Program-made: the position numbers and the translations under genes
Assembly: GCA_003213095.1 (NCBI GenBank)
Contig: QCNV01000006.1
Coordinates: 1-63,947, forward strand
DNA: 63,947 nucleotides
DNA from: SAR202 cluster bacterium AG-426-M11
GTDB taxonomy: Bacteria; Chloroflexota; Dehalococcoidia; Lucifugimonadales; UBA826
Direction: 5' to 3'
Notes under the pieces: model-generated
Seen by the model: the letters and a program-made list of their open reading frames with translations, nothing else
The model's database searches: none
What the model was told of the DNA's origin: nothing
Shown here: piece by piece, positions 56,622-63,947 of the stretch
How the letters are laid out: the number at the start of each line of letters is the position of its first letter
Numbering within the stretch: the first letter of the stretch is position 1

Positions 56622-57455
56622 ATGCAAATCATAGAATCTATAGAAGATTTTAGGAAAATTTCTCATAAAAAAGAGACTAAAGTCGGCTTAGTTCCAACTA
56701 TGGGCGCCCTACATGAAGGGCACTTAAGTTTAGTTCGAGCAGCTAGAAGAGAAAACGACATCGTTTTAGTCACAATTTTTGTTAATCCGACTCAATTTGG
56801 ACCTGAAGAAGACTTTTTACAATATCCTAGAAATATTGAAAGAGATTTGGATTTTTTAAAAAAAGAAGGTGTTGATCTTGTTTTAATTCCTACTGTAGAT
56901 GACATGTACCCTGATGGATTCTCCACTACAGTAAATGTTGGAAAATTATCAGAAAAATTTGAAGGACAATTTCGCCCAGGTCACTTTAATGGAGTAGCTA
57001 CAGTAGTTACTAAATTACTGTCTATTTGTCGACCAACTATTGCTTATTTTGGTGCTAAAGATGCACAACAATGTGCGGTCATAACGAAAATTAATAAAGA
57101 ACTAAATTTAGGTGTCGAAATCTCTATTCAACCTACTATTAGGGATGAAAATGGACTAGCTTTGAGTAGTAGAAACTATTATTTGTCAGGTTCAGAAAAA
57201 TCTACTGCTAATTTGATATTTCATACTTTGGATGAGATGAGCAAATCTTGGAAGAACGGGAATAAGAATTCGAAAATATTGATTGATCAAGCTATATCGA
57301 CCCTACAGTCTGATCAATCAATTAAATTAAATTATTTAGCTATAGTTGATTCTGAACATTTTGAGGAAGTTGATACTCCTAAGTATGATGATTTGATTAT
57401 TATAGCTGTCAAAATAGGGTCTACTCGTCTTATAGATAATATAACCTTAACTTAA
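56622..57455 (+). CDS. panC: Pantoate-beta-alanine ligase
   Basis: Joins pantoate and beta-alanine via a pantoyl-adenylate. VGLVPTMGALHEGHLSLVRAA (HxGH nucleotide motif), VTIFVNPTQFGPEEDFLQYPR, FGAKDAQQCAVI and DENGLALSSRNYYLS (KMSKS-equivalent) are complete. Length 277 is standard. panD is not in the window. Confidence 0.95.
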   Translation: MQIIESIEDFRKISHKKETKVGLVPTMGALHEGHLSLVRAARRENDIVLVTIFVNPTQFGPEEDFLQYPRNIERDLDFLKKEGVDLVLIPTVDDMYPDGFSTTVNVGKLSEKFEGQFRPGHFNGVATVVTKLLSICRPTIAYFGAKDAQQCAVITKINKELNLGVEISIQPTIRDENGLALSSRNYYLSGSEKSTANLIFHTLDEMSKSWKNGNKNSKILIDQAISTLQSDQSIKLNYLAIVDSEHFEEVDTPKYDDLIIIAVKIGSTRLIDNITLT

Positions 57456-57506
57456 GATTAAATTTTATTAATCGATTTAGGTGTAATCTGTAATAAAGGT
57501 GGGATT

Positions 57507-58289
57507 ATGAATATTTTATTAACCAATGATGACGGAATTCACTCTGAAGGTTTATGGGCTATTGCTGAAACCCTTTCAGATATTGGGTCCGTAACTATAG
57601 TTGTTCCAGATAGAGATCAGAGTGGAATGGGGTCGTCTACTACGCTGTTAACTCCTTTAACAATACAAAAAAATCCTAGTCGTGTTTCGAAAATAACTGA
57701 AGTTTATACCGTTGATGGTCGCCCAGGTGATTGTGTGATTGTGGGGAAGGAAGTGTTGATGAACGATAATATAGATTTGGTTGTTTCGGGAATAAATCAG
57801 GGAGCTAATTTGGGTTTAGATGTCTTTAATTCTGGTACTTTTGGCGCAGCTCTGCATGGATATTTTCGATCGATTAATTCTATTGCAGTTTCAGTTAAAT
57901 ATGATGAAAGGGGAGTGATTAATTTCCCAAGTGCTAAAGTTGGAGCCCATATAGCAAAATATGTATTGGATTTAAATCCCGAAAATAAACTTCTATTAAA
58001 TATTAATCTGCCACCTTGCCAACTTGATGAAATTCAAGGAGTAGAAATGACCACTTTAGGTGGGAGGGCTTTTGCTGAGAATGTAGAAGAAATTCAAAAT
58101 GGTAGAAGAACACATTATTGGATTAAACATAATCGGGAAGTTGAAATGAAATGGCCAAAAGGTTGTGATGTTGATGCTATCAATAGGGACTGTATTTCAA
58201 TTACATCTGTTTATCCCTATTTGCCTGAAAATAATTCAGATTTAGATAAACATCAAATATTATCTGAATTAGAAAATCTGATTAAGTAA
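57507..58289 (+). CDS. surE: 5'/3'-nucleotidase SurE
   Basis: Metal-dependent nucleoside monophosphatase used in stress and nucleotide turnover. MNILLTNDDGIHSEGLWAI has the paired Asp metal ligands, followed by VVPDRDQSGMGSS, VSGINQGANLGLDVFNSGTFGAA. AAAGGTGGG precedes the ATG. Length 260 is normal. Confidence 0.93.
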   Translation: MNILLTNDDGIHSEGLWAIAETLSDIGSVTIVVPDRDQSGMGSSTTLLTPLTIQKNPSRVSKITEVYTVDGRPGDCVIVGKEVLMNDNIDLVVSGINQGANLGLDVFNSGTFGAALHGYFRSINSIAVSVKYDERGVINFPSAKVGAHIAKYVLDLNPENKLLLNINLPPCQLDEIQGVEMTTLGGRAFAENVEEIQNGRRTHYWIKHNREVEMKWPKGCDVDAINRDCISITSVYPYLPENNSDLDKHQILSELENLIK

Positions 58290-58324
58290 TTTCATAAAAA
58301 TGCTGTAGTTTTAAATTGATTTAA

Positions 58325-58356
58325 TGATCTTTTGATATGAACATATCAAAAGATCA
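58325..58356. promoter_or_regulatory. Perfect 14-bp inverted repeat spanning the MFS start codon
   Basis: TGATCTTTTGATAT (58325-58338) and ATATCAAAAGATCA (58343-58356) enclose the 4-base loop GAAC. The ATG at 58337-58339 lies at the stem-loop junction, and a second in-frame ATG (58358) follows immediately after the repeat. It could be an operator or an RNA hairpin controlling initiation. Confidence 0.6.
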
Positions 58357-59632
58357 AATGAAATTATTTCCTGAAGACTCAAAAATTGTTAATAAACTGC
58401 CATTTTTTTATGGTTGGGTGATTGTTTTTGTTTCAGGAATAATTCTTTTTTGTTCTGCACCCGGCCAGACATATGTGAATTCTGTTTTTTTAGAACCGAT
58501 GCTTAATGAGCTTGATTGGTCGAGGACTACATATTCTGCTACTTATACTATGGGCTCTTTAACAGCGGCCGTAATGATGATAATAGTTGGAAGGGTGTTA
58601 GATAAATTTGGGTATAGATTAATACTATCAATTTTATGTATTTTGATGGGATTATCTACATTATGGATGAGTAATGTGGATTCAATTTATAAATTATTTA
58701 TAGCTTTTGCTCTGCTAAGAACTATTGGGCAAGGATCTTTTCAATTAGTTTCAACGAATTTAGTTTCAACTTGGTTTATTAAAAGAAGAGGATTTGCCAC
58801 AGGTATTTCTTCATTAGGACAAGGCGCTAGTATGTTTGTTTTTCCTTTACTAGCACATTTGTTGATTCAAAATTTTGGATGGAGATCATCTTGGCAAATT
58901 TTGGGAATTATAGTGTTGGGAATATTGTTACCTCTAGCTATATTTTTTGTGAAAGACAGCCCTGAAAAAGTAGGATTGCTACCAGATGGTGTCCAAAAAG
59001 ACGAAACAGATCTTGATGAAGAAATTACAAATGAAATTAATTTTACTTTTGGAGAAGCGATTGTTACCAAAACTTTTTGGTTTTTAGTATTTTCTGTTGT
59101 TGCCACCCCTTTAATAATTACAGGTTTACATTTTCATCATGTGTCAATTTTAGCTACAAAAGGACTTGGATCTGGGTTTGCTGCTTTTACAATGAGTTTA
59201 TTTGGTCCAACTGCTTTAATTTCAAATTTCTTTTGTGGGTATTTGGCAGATAAAATACCTAACAGATTTTTGATGGCTTGTGGTCAGATATCTTTAATAT
59301 TAACCATGTTATGGTTAGTAACAATTTCTGAAACATGGCAAGCTGTTATTTATGTTTCTATGGCTTCACTTAGTATGTCTTTAGTTCACACAAGTTATAC
59401 AGTTATTTGGGCAAATTATTATGGTCGCAAACATTTAGGAAGTATCAGAGGGTTTTCTTCTTCAGCCACTGTAGGGTTTTCTGCTCTAGGCGCATTACCA
59501 TTTGGGATCATTTACGATAGAACACAATCATATGACCAAGCATTGTATTATTTAATATTAATTCCGATATTTTGTTGTATTTGTAGCTTAATGGCTACAA
59601 AGCCATCTAAACGATTGGTTATAGAAAAGTAA
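58337..59632 (+). CDS. MFS transporter, monocarboxylate-carrier-like
   Basis: A 431-residue protein with twelve predicted helices. FYGWVIVFVSGIILFCSAPGQTYVNSVF, then LDWSRTTYSATYTMGSL, and DKFGYRLILS (motif A-like) match the MCT/oxalate-formate branch of the major facilitator superfamily. It probably carries an organic acid; direction unknown. The start may be ATG 58337 or 58358 (MKLFPED), the choice depending on the hairpin that covers the first. Its 3' end overlaps the convergent membrane gene by 14 bases. Confidence 0.78.
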   Translation: MNISKDQMKLFPEDSKIVNKLPFFYGWVIVFVSGIILFCSAPGQTYVNSVFLEPMLNELDWSRTTYSATYTMGSLTAAVMMIIVGRVLDKFGYRLILSILCILMGLSTLWMSNVDSIYKLFIAFALLRTIGQGSFQLVSTNLVSTWFIKRRGFATGISSLGQGASMFVFPLLAHLLIQNFGWRSSWQILGIIVLGILLPLAIFFVKDSPEKVGLLPDGVQKDETDLDEEITNEINFTFGEAIVTKTFWFLVFSVVATPLIITGLHFHHVSILATKGLGSGFAAFTMSLFGPTALISNFFCGYLADKIPNRFLMACGQISLILTMLWLVTISETWQAVIYVSMASLSMSLVHTSYTVIWANYYGRKHLGSIRGFSSSATVGFSALGALPFGIIYDRTQSYDQALYYLILIPIFCCICSLMATKPSKRLVIEK

Positions 59633-60158
59633 AGATATCTTTTAATACAGAGATTAAATCACCCATAGCATAATTGTCTAAAAATTTATTCCAATGAAGA
59701 ATCCATTCTTGAGCTAATTTTAGAATTGTTACTAGAATCAGGATGAAAATCATGTGTTTAAATTTTAATAATGTGTGTTTAAATTTAAGTTGATAAAAAC
59801 AAACACCAACAAACCAAAATTCAAAAATATTAGGGAAATAAAATAGAAAAATTCTGCTATCAGTTACTTCGTATAAAATTAATCCCATTAATCTGAAAAG
59901 AAATAAAAAAATAGAAATATTTCTTTCTAATTTTGACCATCTTAATGAAACTACTAGAAAGGTCAGCATGTAAGAAAAATCAAGAATCTTATCTAATTTT
60001 TGATAACTTTGAACTCCTCCAAGATCTAGATTTCCTATAATAAATAAATCTGAAAGATCAATTAATATTGCAAATATCGATCCAAAAAACGGGAAAAAAA
60101 GTACTGGAATTGCTCCTGAAAGCCTAACAGTAATTACAATTATTTCTTCTATCGTCAT
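59619..60158 (-). CDS. Small multi-pass membrane protein of unknown function
   Basis: A 179-residue protein with about five hydrophobic segments: IPVLFFPFFGSIFAILID, MLTFLVV, ISIFLFLFRLMGLILYEV, FWFVGVCFYQ and MIFILILVTILKLA. The recurring ...W...RN-like and DSRIFLFYFPNIFEFWF segments suggest an integral membrane protein but no family is recognised. It follows nudC in genome order on the same strand and overlaps the convergent MFS gene. Confidence 0.5.
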   Translation of the reverse strand: MTIEEIIVITVRLSGAIPVLFFPFFGSIFAILIDLSDLFIIGNLDLGGVQSYQKLDKILDFSYMLTFLVVSLRWSKLERNISIFLFLFRLMGLILYEVTDSRIFLFYFPNIFEFWFVGVCFYQLKFKHTLLKFKHMIFILILVTILKLAQEWILHWNKFLDNYAMGDLISVLKDIFTFL

Positions 60159-60182
60159 TAAACAAGATTACTAAATTTAGAT

Positions 60183-61112
60183 TTAGATGTTTTGATAGGC
60201 CCAGTCTTTTAATAAATGGTGAGCAATAGCTATTTTCATTGGTACACGAAGATTTTCACTTTTCCCTTCTAGAGCTAAAAGAACTTCTTCTCGGGTAAAC
60301 CACTTAACATCAGTCATTTCTTCAGTATCCATATTGATGTTTGTAGAAGCAGCTTCAGCGTGGCATCCGATCATAATTGAATAAGGAAGTGGCCAAGGTT
60401 GAGAAGAGTGATATTTGACATTTTTAACTTCAATTCCAGCTTCTTCCATAACTTCTCGTGCTACAGCTTCTTCTATTGATTCTCCTTGGTCCATAAATCC
60501 GGCTAAAGCTGAGTATGTATTTGTACTTCTCAGCCTACCTTGAGATTGCCCTAATAAGCATTTGTCACCATCATAAACGACTACAATTATTACAGGATCT
60601 GTTCTGGGGAAATGGTCAGTAGAACATTTATCACAGTGTCTTACTTGACCACCTCTTTTCATTTCAGTTTTATATCCACAAGATGAACAATAAGCATATT
60701 TGTCATGCCAGTTCATTTGAATCCTAGCTTGAGCAGCAATTCCTGAGTCTTCAGATTGTAAAAGTTCTCCGCAGGTTCTGATGTCAGTGAATCTATAACT
60801 TGGATTAGTTTTTAAAAGTTGTTGATCAGGAAATTGATCTTGGGTTACTGAAACTGCAAAGTGATAAATACCATCTAAAATACCTAAGAAAATTGAAGGA
60901 CTGTTAACATCTTTTTGATCTAATTCTTCTCTAGTAAGCCAAACTAGTTTAGAAGATGAAGTATCGATTAATAGGTTTAAGTCTCTCATCACAATAAATA
61001 AACTATTTTGATCAGAGCTTTTTTGGTTAATTAATTCTTCATCTCTTCTTTCTACTTCTCCTCTATTCAGAGGGTTCCTAGAAAAGACGTGTCCATATCC
61101 TTGTACACTCAT
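60183..61112 (-). CDS. nudC: NAD(H) pyrophosphatase / NADH-capped-RNA hydrolase
   Basis: A 309-residue Nudix hydrolase. A four-Cys zinc ribbon (YCSSCGYKT and CDKCSTDHFPR, about residues 135-165) precedes the Nudix box GFMDQGESIEEAVAREVMEEAGI, and the NudC-specific SQPWPLPYS motif follows. It hydrolyses NADH and may decap NAD-RNA. It overlaps the E2 gene by one base (TAATG-type junction). Confidence 0.92.
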   Translation of the reverse strand: MSVQGYGHVFSRNPLNRGEVERRDEELINQKSSDQNSLFIVMRDLNLLIDTSSSKLVWLTREELDQKDVNSPSIFLGILDGIYHFAVSVTQDQFPDQQLLKTNPSYRFTDIRTCGELLQSEDSGIAAQARIQMNWHDKYAYCSSCGYKTEMKRGGQVRHCDKCSTDHFPRTDPVIIVVVYDGDKCLLGQSQGRLRSTNTYSALAGFMDQGESIEEAVAREVMEEAGIEVKNVKYHSSQPWPLPYSIMIGCHAEAASTNINMDTEEMTDVKWFTREEVLLALEGKSENLRVPMKIAIAHHLLKDWAYQNI

Positions 61113-62389
61113 TAAATGACCATGCTCATTGGATTTTCTAGTAGTGCTTTAACTTCCACTAAAAATTCTGCACCCTCTGCACCATCTACTATTCTGTGAT
61201 CGGCAGAAATTGTTCCAACCATAGTTTGTCCTATTACTATTTCTCCATTTTTTACTACAGGTTTTTCGGTTACTGTTCCTACAGCTAAAACGGCCGATTG
61301 AGGTGGGTGGATTATGGCAACAAAGCTTGTCACGTCATACATCCCTAAGTTGCTGATTGCAAACGTTCCTCCGGTATACTCCTGTGGGCTCAGTGTTCCA
61401 TTAGAAGATCTTTGAGCTAAATCTTTGACCATTTGAGAAAGTTGTCTGAGAGATTTGTTACCACAATCTAAAATTGCAGGAACAATTAATCCTTCATCAT
61501 CAGAAATTGCAATTGCAATATTGATATCATCGTTATAAACAATCCCATCTTCGTGATAATAAGCATTAAATTTTGGAAATTTTTTAAGTGTCTCTATAGT
61601 TGCTTTCACAATTAAATCATTAACGGTGATTTTTACTCCTTCTGGAGCAAGTTGTTCGTTAATTTGTTTTCTTAAGGCCATTGATTTTGTCATATCAATT
61701 TCAGCTGAAACATAAAAATGAGGTTTTTCTGATTTGCTTTTTACTGTAACCCTAGCAATTTGTTGTCTCATTCTACTGAGCGGCTGTTTTTCGCCAGAAA
61801 CAATAGGACTTGACGCCTCTGAAGAAGGTTGGGGTTTACTTTCAGGTATTTGTTGAATTGGCGAGCTATTGGTAGAAATATTTTCATTGTTAGTATCTTC
61901 GAAGTTTTCTACATCCGTTTTAGTGATTCTTCCATTTGGTCCTGATCCTGAGATTTTGGATAAGGAGATTCCCATTTCTTCAGCCAATTTTCTTGCTATT
62001 GGAGATGCAATGATTGTTGTACTTTCGGGAGTACTTGGAGGTTGTTGGGCAGGTTGTTTATCTTCTACTTGAACTTTTTCAGTGGGTTGGGTTTCTTGAT
62101 TACCTGAGTTTTGATCGATTTGTGGTGGCTCTGTAATGGTAAACTCTTCTCCTTCAGCACCAACTACAGCAATTGTTTGACCTACAGGAATTACTGATCC
62201 TTCACTGGCTAATATTTTTAATATCGTTCCTTCTGTTTCTGTTTCAAATTCGACCACAGCTTTATCGGTTTCTATTTCAGCTACAGGTGCGTTTCTTTTT
62301 ACGGTTTCACCCTCTTGCACAAGCCATTTGACTACTGTTCCTTCTTCCATGTCATATCCCATTTGGGGCATTCTAAGTTCTATAGCCAT
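61112..62389 (-). CDS. 2-oxo acid dehydrogenase complex E2 (dihydrolipoamide acyltransferase)
   Basis: A 425-residue core subunit. One N-terminal lipoyl domain with EIETDKAVVEFETE (lipoyl Lys at about 44), a Pro/Gln-rich linker, a peripheral subunit-binding domain (ASPIARKLAEEMGISLSKISGSGPNGRITKTDV) and a catalytic domain ending with SADHRIVDGAEGAEF (catalytic His and DG). Probably pyruvate dehydrogenase E2, though branched-chain specificity cannot be excluded. Follows E1 alpha and beta in one operon. Confidence 0.92.
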   Translation of the reverse strand: MAIELRMPQMGYDMEEGTVVKWLVQEGETVKRNAPVAEIETDKAVVEFETETEGTILKILASEGSVIPVGQTIAVVGAEGEEFTITEPPQIDQNSGNQETQPTEKVQVEDKQPAQQPPSTPESTTIIASPIARKLAEEMGISLSKISGSGPNGRITKTDVENFEDTNNENISTNSSPIQQIPESKPQPSSEASSPIVSGEKQPLSRMRQQIARVTVKSKSEKPHFYVSAEIDMTKSMALRKQINEQLAPEGVKITVNDLIVKATIETLKKFPKFNAYYHEDGIVYNDDINIAIAISDDEGLIVPAILDCGNKSLRQLSQMVKDLAQRSSNGTLSPQEYTGGTFAISNLGMYDVTSFVAIIHPPQSAVLAVGTVTEKPVVKNGEIVIGQTMVGTISADHRIVDGAEGAEFLVEVKALLENPMSMVI

Positions 62390-62401
62390 AACTTACTCCT
62401 A

Positions 62402-63379
62402 CTATAAACCGAAATTGTACTTAACTTGATCAAATATCCATGTAGCTTTGGGGATCATCAATTGTTCTAAATTTTTTGCATATGGAGCTGGTACATCAGG
62501 GCCATTAATTCTTAAAACTGGACCGTCTAGATAGTCAAAAGCAGCTTCTTGAAGATCGCTAGCAATTGTTCCAGAAAATCCTCCTGTTTTCCAGGTTTCT
62601 TCTATCACTACAGCTCTACTGGTTTTTTTCACAGAATTAACAAGAGTTTCTAGGTCTAGAGGAGACAATGTTCTTAAATCAATTACCTCAGCAGAAATAT
62701 TGTTTTTGTAAAACATTTCTGCTGCCTCTTCAGCTACTTTTACCATTCCAGAGTAAGCTATAAGTGTTACATCTGAACCTTCTTTGGCTATCCTGGCTTT
62801 TCCTAATGGTATTTCATAATACTCATCTGGAACTTCACCTCTTACTCTATAGAGCATTGCATGTTCTGCAAATATTACTGGGTTATTGTCCTTTCTACTT
62901 GCTCTAAATAAGCCTAAAGCATCGTAAGGAGTTGAGGGCACTACAACTCTTAATCCTGGAACAGAAGCGTACCAGTTTTCAAAACTTTGTGAGTGAGTTG
63001 CTGCAAGTTGTCCGCCACCTCCCGTGACAGTTCTTAAAATTAAAGGGACTTGAAATTGTCCATTGGACATATAGCTCAACTTAGCTGCGTGATTGACTAT
63101 TTGATCAATTGCAACAAGTGTGAAGTTAATCGTCATCACTTCTATTATGGGCCTCATTCCTATCATCGCTGCGCCTGCACCTGCGCCTACAAAAACTGAC
63201 TCAGATATAGGTGTATCGCGAACTCTTTCCTCCCCATATTCTTCTAGGAATCCCTTGGTGACGGCATAAGCGCCTCCATAAGCTCCAATATCTTCGCCCA
63301 TTAAGAACACTCTATCGTCTTGATCTAAGGCTTCTCTGAGAGCTTTTGACATCGCGTCTCGTAATATCATTTCACTCAT
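62402..63379 (-). CDS. 2-oxo acid dehydrogenase E1 beta subunit
   Basis: A 325-residue subunit of the heterotetrameric TPP-dependent E1. REALDQDDRVFLMGEDIGAYGGAY, RDTPISESVFVGAGAGAAMIGMRPI and a C-terminal transketolase domain are complete. It overlaps the E1 alpha stop by 8 bases and is followed by E2 after 12 bases. Most likely pyruvate dehydrogenase. Confidence 0.93.
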   Translation of the reverse strand: MSEMILRDAMSKALREALDQDDRVFLMGEDIGAYGGAYAVTKGFLEEYGEERVRDTPISESVFVGAGAGAAMIGMRPIIEVMTINFTLVAIDQIVNHAAKLSYMSNGQFQVPLILRTVTGGGGQLAATHSQSFENWYASVPGLRVVVPSTPYDALGLFRASRKDNNPVIFAEHAMLYRVRGEVPDEYYEIPLGKARIAKEGSDVTLIAYSGMVKVAEEAAEMFYKNNISAEVIDLRTLSPLDLETLVNSVKKTSRAVVIEETWKTGGFSGTIASDLQEAAFDYLDGPVLRINGPDVPAPYAKNLEQLMIPKATWIFDQVKYNFGL

Positions 63380-63947
63380 TGTTTGATTCCTCTTCAGGTT
63401 GTGCGTAAATGTGAGAATATAGTTCTATTTCTTCAGGTTCAGGGCTAGATTCTGCAAAGTCTCTTATATCGTCAATCTGATGATCAATTGCCTCATCAAT
63501 GTTAGAAATTTCTTCACTTGTTGCTAAATTAGCACTAAATAAACTTTCTTTAAATATCTCTATAGGGTCTCTGCTTCTATTTTCTTCTACCTCTTCATTA
63601 TCTCTGTAGTTTGAGGGGTCAGCTACAGAATGCCCATGAAACCTATATGCCATTGATTCAATAAAAATAGGTGTTTGGTCTCTGCGAACTTTTTCTATCC
63701 CTTCAATTACAGTGTCTCTTACTTCAATTAAATTCATCCCATCTATCTGAACTGCGGGGATTAAATAAGGTTCTGCAGCTTTGTAAATATCTGGTCCTCC
63801 AGCTCTAGATCGATTGACCTGAGTTCCCATTCCATATAAATTGTTTTCAAGCATGAAAACAATTGGAAGTTTCCATAGGGAAGCTAAATTCATAGCTTCA
63901 TGGAATTCTCCTTCATTTACTGCACCATCACCAAAAAAACACATTAC
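63372..63947 (-). CDS. 2-oxo acid dehydrogenase E1 alpha subunit (partial, cut by window end)
   Basis: Only the last 191 residues are seen; the frame is open to base 63947, so the N-terminus lies outside. FFGDGAVNEGEFHEAMNLASLW ... ENN is the TPP-binding motif (GDG...NN). YRFHGHSVADPSNYRDNEEVE is the phosphorylation-loop region typical of pyruvate dehydrogenase E1 alpha. Not a broken gene, merely truncated by the window. Confidence 0.9.
   Translation of the reverse strand, partial: VMCFFGDGAVNEGEFHEAMNLASLWKLPIVFMLENNLYGMGTQVNRSRAGGPDIYKAAEPYLIPAVQIDGMNLIEVRDTVIEGIEKVRRDQTPIFIESMAYRFHGHSVADPSNYRDNEEVEENRSRDPIEIFKESLFSANLATSEEISNIDEAIDHQIDDIRDFAESSPEPEEIELYSHIYAQPEEESNNE

Noticed and set aside
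63372-63947. E1 alpha as a truncated pseudogene
   Set aside because: The frame is open to the last base of the window and all visible motifs are intact, so it is an edge effect.

Overview
The window is a gene-dense, AT-rich bacterial chromosome segment with about 58 protein genes, one tRNA gene and no stretch over 300 bases without a gene. I see no insertion sequence, phage gene, integrase or CRISPR array. Best guess for the host is a marine, low-GC Chloroflexota (Dehalococcoidia, SAR202-like). This rests on F420 biosynthesis genes (cofD, cofC), a DUF3090/SCO1664 pair typical of Actinobacteria and Chloroflexota, a complex I cluster without NuoEFG, MFE-2-type SDRs with a thiolase-like/DUF35 pair, and the absence of outer-membrane or LPS genes. 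It is an inference; no rRNA is present to test it.

Layout. 1-5.1 kb: an MFS efflux tail, a methyltransferase, trpB, then a three-gene envelope operon (YtkA-like protein, His-rich cupredoxin-like lipoprotein, polytopic membrane protein) that looks like metal handling. 5.2-10.9 kb: a zinc-ribbon protein, purF-purN-purM-purH and a GT2 glycosyltransferase. 10.9-13.5 kb: nicotinate phosphoribosyltransferase and citramalate synthase. 13.5-20.9 kb, minus strand: metF, tilS, a CNNM/CBS protein, recX, recA, sucD, sucC; then tRNA-Ser(UGA). 21-25.3 kb: the SCO1664/DUF3090 pair, rpsU, a BioD/DRTGG protein and a gamma-glutamyltransferase.

25.5-35.6 kb: nuoABCDHIJKLMN, tightly packed, without NuoEFG. 35.6-47.3 kb: PIG-L deacetylase and GNAT; an NHL propeller divergent from a lipoprotein cyclophilin; two tandem SDRs; trmL; a Cys-motif miniprotein; a JAMM protease; a phosphoesterase; a CPBP protease; a thiolase-like/DUF35 pair; a small membrane protein; recF. 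47.4-54 kb: cofD-cofC, ligA, a CysM-like synthase, gyrB. 54.1-55.6 kb: two secreted proteins of unknown function, one with 75-bp tandem repeats and a Cys-containing C-terminal anchor. 55.8-63.9 kb: panB-panC, surE, an MFS carrier, a small membrane protein, nudC and pyruvate (or branched-chain) dehydrogenase E2, E1beta and E1alpha (cut by the window edge).

Most notable observations: (1) trmL and recF both lack ATG/GTG/TTG at their conserved N-termini, and each has an ATT codon at good spacing behind a Shine-Dalgarno sequence, which suggests AUU initiation. (2) A perfect 14-bp inverted repeat has its loop on the start codon of an MFS gene. (3) A two-gene secreted, repeat-bearing cell-surface unit. 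(4) A thiolase-fold protein lacking the catalytic cysteines, paired with a DUF35 protein as in Ltp2-type aldolases. (5) Several palindromes sit on good sigma-70-like promoters.
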